Shown here one piece after another: positions 6,624 through 12,202 of a stretch of DNA of 13,641 nt. The notes below the pieces were generated by a model that worked only from the letters and a program-made list of their open reading frames with translations, did no database searches and was not told where the DNA came from. The stretch comes from HGM11367 sp964600435 (GTDB taxonomy: Bacteria > Bacillota > Clostridia > Christensenellales > UBA1242), in contig CAZRJB010000018.1 in the NCBI GenBank assembly GCA_964600435.1, positions 1 to 13,641 of the forward strand, in the 5' to 3' direction. The position numbers were made by a program, and so were the translations under genes. Every line of letters begins with the position of its first letter. The stretch's first letter is position 1.

Positions 6624-6830
6624 TTAGTCCTCCAAGCCTAACAAATAGTCTGCAGAAACTTTAAAATATAAGGCGAGAGTAACAAGAGTTTCAATTGTTG
6701 GAATTTGTGTTCCACGTTCCCATCGGCTTATTGCAACATGACTGCATCCAATGTCGTTTGCAAGTTTTCTTGTGGATAAACCTTTTTCTAATCTAAGTTC
6801 TTTTAATCTTTCCGGAAAAGAATAAGTCAT
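6624..6830 (-). CDS. small XRE-family regulator, first of a tandem pair
   Basis: Taken from the ATG at 6830 this is a 68-residue Cro/C1-type HTH protein: FPERLKELRLEKGLSTRKLAND, recognition segment CSHVAISRWERG, then IPTIETLVTLALYFKVSADYLLGLED. A longer frame opens at 6878, but its first 16 residues (rich in F, I and T) do not fit the domain and would extend through an operator palindrome; the ATG at 6830 has GGGAG at 6840-6844 and begins just like its paralogue. The recognition helices of the two differ (SHVAISRW against SDIAIGRW), so they may read slightly different sites. The first palindrome (6873-6884) lies in this gene's leader or promoter, suggesting autoregulation. Function as the local repressor is inference. 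Confidence 0.88.
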   Translation of the reverse strand: MTYSFPERLKELRLEKGLSTRKLANDIGCSHVAISRWERGTQIPTIETLVTLALYFKVSADYLLGLED

Positions 6831-6872
6831 AAAAATTATCTCCCTAAAATGTGTTGTTATAAACAAAAATAC

Positions 6873-6884
6873 AACCATTTGGTT
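6873..6884. promoter_or_regulatory. operator-like palindrome 1
   Basis: AACCATTTGGTT, a complete inverted repeat AACCA/TGGTT with a two-base centre. Read on the minus strand it is TAACCAAATGGTTGTA, matching the extended form of sites 2 and 3. It lies 42 bp upstream of the first XRE start. Confidence 0.7.
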
Positions 6885-6898
6885 ATAAAATCACTGCT

Positions 6899-6914
6899 GG
6901 AACAAAACGGTTCC
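6899..6914. promoter_or_regulatory. degenerate operator-like inverted repeat
   Basis: GGAAC-AAAACG-GTTCC is a five-base inverted repeat containing AAACGGTT as in site 2, but its left half lacks AACC. It could be a weak or decayed site. Confidence 0.35.
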
Positions 6915-6963
6915 ATAAAAACCGACATGCTTGGTTTAAAAAAATATAAATGCATGTTGTTAG

Positions 6964-6984
6964 TTTACGTAAAAAAATGTCAAA
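6964..6984. promoter_or_regulatory. perfect palindrome TTTACGTAAA and minus-strand TTGACA
   Basis: TTTACGTAAA (6964-6973) is its own reverse complement. Just beside it the minus strand reads TTGACA (6984-6979), a perfect -35 for transcription toward the XRE pair, but the best -10 at 18 bp (CAACAT) matches only three of six, so this promoter is doubtful. Confidence 0.35.
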
Positions 6985-6990
6985 ATATGT

Positions 6991-7002
6991 AACCAAACGG
7001 TT
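6991..7002. promoter_or_regulatory. operator-like palindrome 2, upstream of the promoter
   Basis: AACCAAACGGTT within TAACCAAACGGTTGCA. It lies eight bases upstream of the plus-strand TTGACA and six bases from a minus-strand TTGACA, between two divergent -35 boxes. Confidence 0.7.
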
Positions 7003-7010
7003 GCAAATGT

Positions 7011-7040
7011 TTGACATGGTTGTTTTTAATAATATATAAT
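7011..7040 (+). promoter_or_regulatory. consensus promoter of the secreted-protein gene
   Basis: TTGACA (7011-7016), 18-base spacer, TATAAT (7035-7040); both boxes are perfect. Transcription would start near 7047, exactly where palindrome 3 begins, so a protein bound there should block initiation. Confidence 0.8.
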
Positions 7041-7046
7041 GTGTGT

Positions 7047-7058
7047 AACCAAATGGTT
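7047..7058. promoter_or_regulatory. operator-like palindrome 3, at the transcription start
   Basis: AACCAAATGGTT within TAACCAAATGGTTGCA. Its centre is 56 bp from the centre of palindrome 2 and the promoter lies between them. It is overlapped by an 11-bp direct repeat, ATGTGTGTAAC, at 7039-7049 and 7061-7071, a 22-bp period or about two helical turns. Confidence 0.7.
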
Positions 7059-7264
7059 GCATGTGTGTAACATTTTTGGTTTTGCAAAAAGGCTTGTCAA
7101 ACCTGTTTTGCAGGTGGCAAAAAACAATTTCACGGCAATTTAATTGTTTTTTTGGTTGCCAATGTTGCAAAATTTGAACAAACATTGTTTTAGGGCTTCA
7201 GTGTTTTTTAGATTTGAGTGACAAAAATTTGACAAAATGTATTTTAAAAAAAAGGGGATATATA
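7059..7264 (+). promoter_or_regulatory. long structured mRNA leader of the secreted-protein gene
   Basis: From the predicted start near 7047 to the ATG is about 218 nt with no convincing gene. It can fold: ACCTG (7101-7105) with CAGGT (7111-7115); AAAAAACAATT (7119-7129) with AATTGTTTTTT (7142-7152), extendable by GGC/GCC, with T's following and so terminator-like; and CAATGTT (7160-7166) with AACATTG (7181-7187). GGCAA occurs twice (7116-7120, 7134-7138), and either copy could pair with TTGCC (7156-7160), giving alternative folds. This suggests attenuation but matches no riboswitch class I know. Confidence 0.4.
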
Positions 7265-7885
7265 ATGAAAAAGAAAGTTAAATTATTTTCTACAATTGCT
7301 TCGCTTTGTTTGGCACTTGCATTAATGGTTTTTGGTGCTTATGCGGCTAGTACTGCAACCTTATCATTAACCTCTTCAGTTTCTTACACAATTAGTGGAG
7401 ATGTTAATGTTAAATTTGAAGTTGAGGTTAAATATAACACTGATTATGTCACATACACAGATACAGATGCAGATGATAGCCTAACACCAACCGGAGAAAC
7501 TTCCGAAAAAACAATTTCTTGGGAGGCAACTCAAGCAACAACTGCAAATGATATAAACAAATCTCTTAACTTGGGTGCATTTGCATTTAAAAATGTTGAA
7601 AACGTTCAAAACAAAACAATTGTTTACACTGTAAAAATCACAAACTTGGCAAAATATGAGGCAGAAGTTACAGTAACCAGTGCTCCAACTGCTTCGAGTG
7701 AAGGTGTAGTAACAATCGCCGTTAACCCATCAACTGCTTTATCAAAAGGTAAAGCAACAATTGGTACTGCGTCAGGTTCAAACGTATTTACTTACGAAGT
7801 TACCTACACTTTAGCAGATGCAACAAAAGATTTTGCAACTAGCACTTTCAATCCATCTTTTGCAGTAGCGCCAAAAGCTGATTAG
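7265..7885 (+). CDS. secreted beta-rich surface protein (signal peptide; TasA/camelysin-like layout)
   Basis: A 206-residue exported protein of unknown function. It begins with a classical signal peptide: basic MKKKVK, hydrophobic core IASLCLALALMVFG, and AYA-A as the probable cleavage site near residue 27. The mature part is rich in Thr, Ser, Val and Ala with alternating strand-like segments (TATLSLTSSVSYTISGDVNVKFEVEVKY; YTVKITNLAKYEAEVTV; VFTYEVTYTLAD) and no Cys after the signal, so a beta-sandwich is likely. There is no LPXTG anchor or membrane helix at the C-terminus. Small exported proteins with this kind of N-terminus are common in uncultured gut Firmicutes; they recall TasA/camelysin fibre proteins, but no SipW gene is nearby and I do not claim homology. 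The start has AAAGGGGA six bases upstream; an in-frame TTG at 7214 lacks one. The gene has a consensus promoter bracketed by palindromes. Confidence 0.8.
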   Translation: MKKKVKLFSTIASLCLALALMVFGAYAASTATLSLTSSVSYTISGDVNVKFEVEVKYNTDYVTYTDTDADDSLTPTGETSEKTISWEATQATTANDINKSLNLGAFAFKNVENVQNKTIVYTVKITNLAKYEAEVTVTSAPTASSEGVVTIAVNPSTALSKGKATIGTASGSNVFTYEVTYTLADATKDFATSTFNPSFAVAPKAD

Positions 7886-7949
7886 TTTTTAATTTTAAAG
7901 TCCTAAAAAAATAAATCCTTTTTTAAAAAAGTTAAAGTAATCTTTTTTG

Positions 7950-7975
7950 CTCTGAGAATCATCTCAGAGTTTTTT
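7950..7975 (+). terminator. intrinsic terminator of the secreted-protein gene
   Basis: A perfect eight-pair stem CTCTGAGA/TCTCAGAG (7950-7957 with 7962-7969), loop ATCA, and six T's. Confidence 0.95.
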
Positions 7976-8177
7976 ATTGTTTTTAAATTGGCAAATTTTT
8001 TTAGATATATACAAAAAAAGAGTTTTTTATTAGCAAAAGGTCAGAACAATTAAGAAGTTTGTTTTTTATTTGAAGAAACATACACACAAAATTGCATAAA
8101 AAGGTACATTATTTTACAAAAGCAATTGTTGTTTTTATGTGTGTTTAACATCAATTATTTTTGTTTTTGCATTATAG

Positions 8178-8206
8178 TTGATTATTTTTTTAAAAAATAG
8201 TACAAT
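8178..8206 (+). promoter_or_regulatory. promoter of the def-fmt-rlmN-rsgA-rpe-kinase operon
   Basis: TTGATT (8178-8183), 17-base spacer, TACAAT (8201-8206). It sits 26 bases before the def ATG, and AAAGGAAA is the ribosome binding site. No further promoter is evident inside the operon. Confidence 0.7.
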
Positions 8207-8232
8207 TTAATGTAATTTAAAAGGAAATTTTT

Positions 8233-8688
8233 ATGGCGATTAGAAAAATTGTTAAAATGGATGATGAACTGTTGAGTAAAAAATGCAAAACCGTGACTGT
8301 TTTTGACGAGCGCTTGGCAGAACTTTTGGATGATATGAAAGAAACAATGTACAAATATGACGGCATGGGTTTGGCTGCTCCACAAGTTGGAGTGTTAAAA
8401 CGAGTTGTTATTATGGATGTTAACAACATGTTTTATGAGTTTGTTAATCCTGAAATTGTTTTTGAAGAGGGAGAAGATGTTGAGCAGGAAGGCTGTTTAT
8501 CTTGCGGAAAAATCAGAAAAGAAGTAAAGCGCCCTTACAAGGTTACAGTTAATGCACAAGATAGGTTTGGTTTTAACATTTCGGTTACTGGAGAAAAGTG
8601 GCTTGCAAGGTGCATATGTCACGAAGTTGACCATTTAAACGGCATTTTGTTTTTGGATAGAGCAGAAAAAGGAAACAATAAGAATTAA
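8233..8688 (+). CDS. def: peptide deformylase
   Basis: Removes the formyl group from the N-terminal formyl-Met of new proteins at the ribosome exit; a metalloenzyme, Fe2+ in vivo. All three family motifs are intact: GMGLAAPQVG, QEGCLS with the metal ligand Cys88, and HEVDHLNG with His130, Glu131 and His134. At 151 residues it is of the short type, without the C-terminal helix extensions of longer enzymes. The extra Cys at 91 (CLSCG) is unusual next to the ligand Cys but does not remove anything. Its stop overlaps the fmt start by one base (TAATG), so the two are translationally coupled; their products undo and make the same formyl modification. Confidence 0.98.
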   Translation: MAIRKIVKMDDELLSKKCKTVTVFDERLAELLDDMKETMYKYDGMGLAAPQVGVLKRVVIMDVNNMFYEFVNPEIVFEEGEDVEQEGCLSCGKIRKEVKRPYKVTVNAQDRFGFNISVTGEKWLARCICHEVDHLNGILFLDRAEKGNNKN

Positions 8689-9620
8689 TGAGAATAATTT
8701 TTTTAGGAACTCCTAATTTTGGAGCAAGTGTTTTGAATGAAATTTGCAAAAGCGCACATCAAGTTGTGGGTGTGGTTTGTCAACCAGACAAAATTGCAGG
8801 ACGAGGAAACAAATTGGCAGAACCACCTGTTAAGGTTTTGGCAAAGCAGTTAAACTTGCCCGTTTTTCAGTTTAACAAAATCAAAAGTGAAGGTGTTGAT
8901 GTTTTAAAAAGTTTAAATGCAGACATTATGGTAACTGCCGCATATGGTCAAATTTTAAGCCAAGAAATTATTGATGTTTGTCCAAAGGGCATTATTAATG
9001 TTCATGGTTCGCTTTTGCCAAAATATAGGGGAGCATCACCAATTCAGCAGGCAATTATTAATGGAGAAAAATTTACCGGAGTTTGCATAATGCAAACACA
9101 AATTGGAATTGACACTGGTGACGTTTTACTTTTTAAAGAGTGTGAAATTGTCGAGCAGGACACATATGGTTCACTTTCGGACAAGTTGGCTTTTATTGGT
9201 GGTGAGTTGTGTGTTAAAGCCTTAAACCTTATAGAAAGTGGAGAAGCAAAATTTTATCCACAAAATGAGAGTTTGGCAACATACACAAAAATGTTTAAAA
9301 AAGATGATTGTTTTATTGATTTTAACAAAACCCCGCAAGAAATTGTAAATTTTGTTAGAGGGCTTAATCCAAATCCAATTGCTTTGTTTAAATTAAATTC
9401 AGAAACATATAAAGTTTTTTCTGCAAAAGTTGTGGAATGTTCTAGCAATGTAAAAAACGGAACAATTGTGGAGGCAAGTTCTAAAGGCGGGCTGGTTATA
9501 AAGTGTGAAGGCGGTGCTGTTGAAATTTTGGAATTTACTGCACCAAACTCTAAAAAAATGCTTGCAAAAAGTTATTTAAATGGCAAACATTTGGATGTTG
9601 GGAGTGTGTGCAATGCTTGA
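8688..9620 (+). CDS. fmt: methionyl-tRNA formyltransferase
   Basis: Transfers a formyl group from 10-formyl-tetrahydrofolate to Met-tRNA(fMet) for translation initiation. The N-terminal formyltransferase Rossmann domain starts MRIIFLGTPNFG; the catalytic triad is visible as Asn104 and His106 in NVHGSLLPKYRGASPIQ and Asp142 in GIDTGD, with the same spacing as E. coli N108/H110/D146. The C-terminal OB-fold domain (about 205-310) is present, so the 310 residues are full length. The start overlaps the def stop by one base; the end overlaps the rlmN start by eight (ATGCTTGA). The stop is TGA, which is evidence for the standard bacterial code here. Confidence 0.98.
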   Translation: MRIIFLGTPNFGASVLNEICKSAHQVVGVVCQPDKIAGRGNKLAEPPVKVLAKQLNLPVFQFNKIKSEGVDVLKSLNADIMVTAAYGQILSQEIIDVCPKGIINVHGSLLPKYRGASPIQQAIINGEKFTGVCIMQTQIGIDTGDVLLFKECEIVEQDTYGSLSDKLAFIGGELCVKALNLIESGEAKFYPQNESLATYTKMFKKDDCFIDFNKTPQEIVNFVRGLNPNPIALFKLNSETYKVFSAKVVECSSNVKNGTIVEASSKGGLVIKCEGGAVEILEFTAPNSKKMLAKSYLNGKHLDVGSVCNA

Positions 9621-10656
9621 TTGTTTGTTAAACTATAGTCTTGCTGAAATTGAAAAAATTTGTGAAAACTTGGGCGAAAAAAAGTTTAGAGCAAAACAAA
9701 TTTTTGAAGGAATAAACAATGGCAAAAGCATTTCTGAACTTTCTAACATTAGCAAAGAGTTAAAATCTAAACTTTTGGAACAATTTGAAGATTATCCAAT
9801 TTCTTTGCACACTAAACTTGTTGGAAAAGACGGAACAATAAAATATGTTTATAAACTTGCAGACAACAACATTATTGAAGGTGTTTTTATGAGTTATAAG
9901 TATGGAAACACTTTGTGCGTTTCAACTCAGGTTGGGTGCAGAATGGGTTGCAAGTTTTGTGCAAGCACTTTGGGTGGGCTGGTCAGAAATTTATCTGCAG
10001 GAGAAATTTTAGCGCAAGTTCTTTTTGTTAACAAAGATAATGGTGGTAATTTAAAAAACAGAAAAGTTACAAATGTTGTGTTAATGGGAAGTGGAGAACC
10101 GTTAGATAATTATGATAATGTTATAAAGTTTTTTGAACTTGTTTCAAGCGAAAATGGAATTAACATTAGCCAGCGAAACATTTCGCTTTCAACTTGTGGC
10201 TTGGTGGATAAAATTAAACAAATGGCAGATTTAAATTTGCAAATCACTTTAACCATTTCTCTTCATGCTCCAAATGATGAAATGCGTAAAAAAATTATGC
10301 CCATTGCAAATAAATATTCAATTAAAGAATTAATTTCTGCTGTTAAATATTATTTTAACAAAACAAAGCGAAGAATTGTGTTTGAATATTCTTTAATTAG
10401 CGGCGAGAATGATTCGTTTGATTGTGCAGATCAACTTTCGACAATTTTAAAAGGATTGGTGTGTCACGTAAATTTAATTCCTTTAAACGAGGTTAAAGAA
10501 CGTGGCATGCTTGGAACAAACAGAAAAAAAGCATATGCGTTTGCGGACAGGTTGGCAAAAAATGGAATTTCTGCAACTGTTAGGCGAACAATGGGAGCAG
10601 ACATTGAAGGTGCTTGCGGGCAACTTAGGGCAAAAATATTAAACAAAAAAGGGTAA
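9613..10656 (+). CDS. rlmN: dual-specificity 23S rRNA / tRNA adenine-C2 methyltransferase (radical SAM)
   Basis: RlmN methylates C2 of A2503 in 23S rRNA and A37 in some tRNAs by a radical SAM ping-pong mechanism. The [4Fe-4S] motif is Cys109, Cys113, Cys116 (GCRMGCKFCAS). The auxiliary Cys102 and the C-terminal methyl-carrying Cys335 (in MGADIEGACGQL) are also present; the spacing of the first four matches the E. coli enzyme (118, 125, 129, 132). MGSGEPLDN is another family mark. I start it at 9613, giving 347 residues, because GGGAG lies at 9600-9604 and the N-terminus then reads as family members do; an ATG at 9580 in frame is deep in fmt without a binding site. It overlaps fmt by eight bases and ends two bases before rsgA. 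Confidence 0.97.
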   Translation: MLDCLLNYSLAEIEKICENLGEKKFRAKQIFEGINNGKSISELSNISKELKSKLLEQFEDYPISLHTKLVGKDGTIKYVYKLADNNIIEGVFMSYKYGNTLCVSTQVGCRMGCKFCASTLGGLVRNLSAGEILAQVLFVNKDNGGNLKNRKVTNVVLMGSGEPLDNYDNVIKFFELVSSENGINISQRNISLSTCGLVDKIKQMADLNLQITLTISLHAPNDEMRKKIMPIANKYSIKELISAVKYYFNKTKRRIVFEYSLISGENDSFDCADQLSTILKGLVCHVNLIPLNEVKERGMLGTNRKKAYAFADRLAKNGISATVRRTMGADIEGACGQLRAKILNKKG

Positions 10657-10658
10657 AA

Positions 10659-11531
10659 ATGCAAGGATTGGTTTTTAAAAAAATTGCAGACAAGTTTTGG
10701 GTTAAGGTACAGCAATGCACCTATGTTTGCGTTGCAAGAAAAAATTTAAAATCGGATGGCATTTTTGTTGGTGATAGGGTTGTTGTTAATGTTTCAAACA
10801 ATCCGGTTACAATTGAAAAAATTGAAAAACGAAAAAACATTTTTATAAGGCCACCTTTGTGCAATTTGGATGCTTTGATTATCACTCTTGCACAAAAACC
10901 TTTGCCTGATTTTAAAATTGTTGACAAGTTGATTTTGTTTTCGCTGTGTTATGGTGTTGAACCAATTATTGTTGTTAACAAAATTGACATAGACAACGGT
11001 TTGTGTGATTATGTTAAAAGGGTTTATTCTGATGTTGTTGAAAATATTATTTTTACAAATGCAATTTCTGGTGTTGGAATAAACAACTTAAAAAATGCAA
11101 TAAAAAACAAGTTGGTTGCCTTTGCGGGGCAGTCGGCTGTTGGCAAATCGGCTTTGGTTAATGCAATTTTAAAACAGCATGCTAGTTTGGTTGGCGAGTT
11201 GTCTATAAAAAGTCAAAAAGGCAAAAACACAACTCGACACTGTGAAATTTTTTTTGAAGATGATTGCTATATAACCGACACGGCTGGCTTTACTAGTTTG
11301 GATGAAAAACTTTTGCCAATTGCTTACTATGAATTGCCATATTACTATCCGGAATATGTTAAAAGAATGGATGGCTGCAAGTTTAAGTCTTGCGTGCATG
11401 TGGATGAACCAATTGGTTTTTGTGAAATTAAAAGGTGTGTTGAGTGTGGCACTCTTGACAAAGATAGATATTTGAGATATAAAGATATATATATAACATT
11501 AAAAAATAAGTGGGTAAAAACGCATGGTTAA
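10659..11531 (+). CDS. rsgA: ribosome small-subunit biogenesis GTPase RsgA
   Basis: A circularly permuted GTPase that checks late 30S assembly. Domain order fits: N-terminal OB fold (residues 1 to about 65), then the G domain with G4 NKID (107-110) ahead of G1 GQSAVGKS (157-164), a G2-like Thr segment (KGKNTTRH), G3 DTAGF, and the C-terminal zinc domain. Zinc ligands appear as Cys240, Cys245, His247 and Cys255. The last gap (H-x7-C) is two residues longer than in E. coli and B. subtilis RsgA, and the P-loop has SA where SG is usual; both look tolerable. At 290 residues it has normal length. In many Firmicutes a PP2C phosphatase and a PASTA kinase sit between rlmN and rsgA; here only two bases do. 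Confidence 0.96.
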   Translation: MQGLVFKKIADKFWVKVQQCTYVCVARKNLKSDGIFVGDRVVVNVSNNPVTIEKIEKRKNIFIRPPLCNLDALIITLAQKPLPDFKIVDKLILFSLCYGVEPIIVVNKIDIDNGLCDYVKRVYSDVVENIIFTNAISGVGINNLKNAIKNKLVAFAGQSAVGKSALVNAILKQHASLVGELSIKSQKGKNTTRHCEIFFEDDCYITDTAGFTSLDEKLLPIAYYELPYYYPEYVKRMDGCKFKSCVHVDEPIGFCEIKRCVECGTLDKDRYLRYKDIYITLKNKWVKTHG

Positions 11532-12183
11532 TTCTTTAAAAATTGCTCCTTCAACAGACCCTGTGTCTGATGAAGACGAATTGTTGTCTTATGTTAGAAA
11601 GTTAAATGGTTGTGCAGATTATGTTCATTGTGATGTAATGAACAAAAATTTTGTTTGCAAAGACTCTTTATCTTGTGATATGGTTAAAAAAATTTACTTA
11701 AAAACTCTTTTGCCATTAGATGTTCATCTTATGGTAAACAAACCTTCTAAAATTGTTAAAAAGTTTATTCGGGCAGGGGCTCAAATTGTAACAGTGCATT
11801 TTGAAGCGTTTAAAAACAAGTCAGATTTGGAAAAGTGTTTAAAGAACATTTCTAAGTGTGGTGCAATTGCTGGCGTTGCAATAAACCCAGACACAGAGGT
11901 TAGTGAGGTTTTGCCATATATTGCTTTTGCAGATTTGGTTTTGGTTATGGGTGTTTTTCCGGGTTGCAGCGGTCAACGTTTTAAAGAAAGCACATATTCA
12001 AAAATTAAAAAACTTAAACAAATTAGAGATGACTATGGTGCAAGGTTTTTAATTGAAGTGGACGGCGGTGTTGTTCCTGACGTGTCTAAAAATCTTAAGG
12101 CGCTTGGTGCAGACATTGTTGTTTCTGGCAGTTTTGTTTATTGTGCAGAAGATAGGGCAAATGCTGTTGAGTGCTTGAGATAA
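11524..12183 (+). CDS. rpe: ribulose-phosphate 3-epimerase
   Basis: Interconverts D-ribulose 5-phosphate and D-xylulose 5-phosphate in the pentose phosphate pathway; a TIM barrel with a divalent metal. Ser10 (KIAPS), metal ligands His35 and Asp37 with Met39 (HCDVM), His68 (LDVHLMV) and Asp180 (EVDGG) are all present, so it should be active. The phosphate-binding end reads VSGSF. It is more divergent than most: MNKNFV replaces the common MDGHFVPN and PGCSGQ replaces PGFGGQ. At 219 residues it is standard length. The ATG overlaps the rsgA stop by eight bases with a weak ribosome binding site, suggesting coupling. The rsgA-rpe order is common in Firmicutes. Confidence 0.93.
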   Translation: MVNSLKIAPSTDPVSDEDELLSYVRKLNGCADYVHCDVMNKNFVCKDSLSCDMVKKIYLKTLLPLDVHLMVNKPSKIVKKFIRAGAQIVTVHFEAFKNKSDLEKCLKNISKCGAIAGVAINPDTEVSEVLPYIAFADLVLVMGVFPGCSGQRFKESTYSKIKKLKQIRDDYGARFLIEVDGGVVPDVSKNLKALGADIVVSGSFVYCAEDRANAVECLR

Positions 12184-12190
12184 GTTTCAA

Positions 12191-12196
12191 AAGGAG
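12191..12196 (+). promoter_or_regulatory. ribosome binding site deciding the GTG start of the kinase gene
   Basis: AAGGAG six bases before GTG at 12203; no ATG lies at a comparable distance. Confidence 0.8.
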
Positions 12197-12202
12197 TGTT
12201 TT

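Larger units (their letters stand above)
7886..8232. other. intergenic region between the secreted-protein gene and def
   Basis: No gene is seen in these 347 bases. They hold the strong terminator at 7950-7975, an AT-rich stretch with a loose inverted repeat (AATTGC 8090-8095 with GCAATT 8122-8127, flanked by ACACAC- and GTGTGT-like segments), and the def promoter at 8178-8206. Confidence 0.7.

Noticed and set aside
6292..6641. Open frames in other phases (6292-6555 minus, 6402-6641 plus) overlapping the second XRE gene and terminator
   Set aside because: Shadows of the XRE gene; no binding sites and no recognisable protein features.
6831..6878. Earlier in-frame start for the first XRE gene
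   Set aside because: The added 16 residues do not fit the family and cover an operator; GGGAG supports the ATG at 6830.
6883..7185. 100-codon open frame on the minus strand across the operator region
   Set aside because: It runs through all the promoter boxes and palindromes, has no ribosome binding site and a composition unlike its neighbours; a chance frame.
7162..7221. 19-codon open frame in the leader as a possible leader peptide
   Set aside because: No ribosome binding site and no run of a regulatory amino acid.
7214..7264. TTG start 17 codons before the secreted-protein ATG
   Set aside because: It would put polar residues in front of the signal peptide and has no binding site; AAAGGGGA supports the ATG at 7265.
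7229..7266. Second TTGACA with a TATAAT overlapping the secreted-protein start
   Set aside because: The spacer is 26 bases and the -10 would overlap the start codon, so it cannot drive the gene.
9580..9612. Earlier in-frame ATG for rlmN
   Set aside because: Deep inside fmt without a binding site; GGGAG precedes the ATG at 9613, which gives the normal N-terminus.
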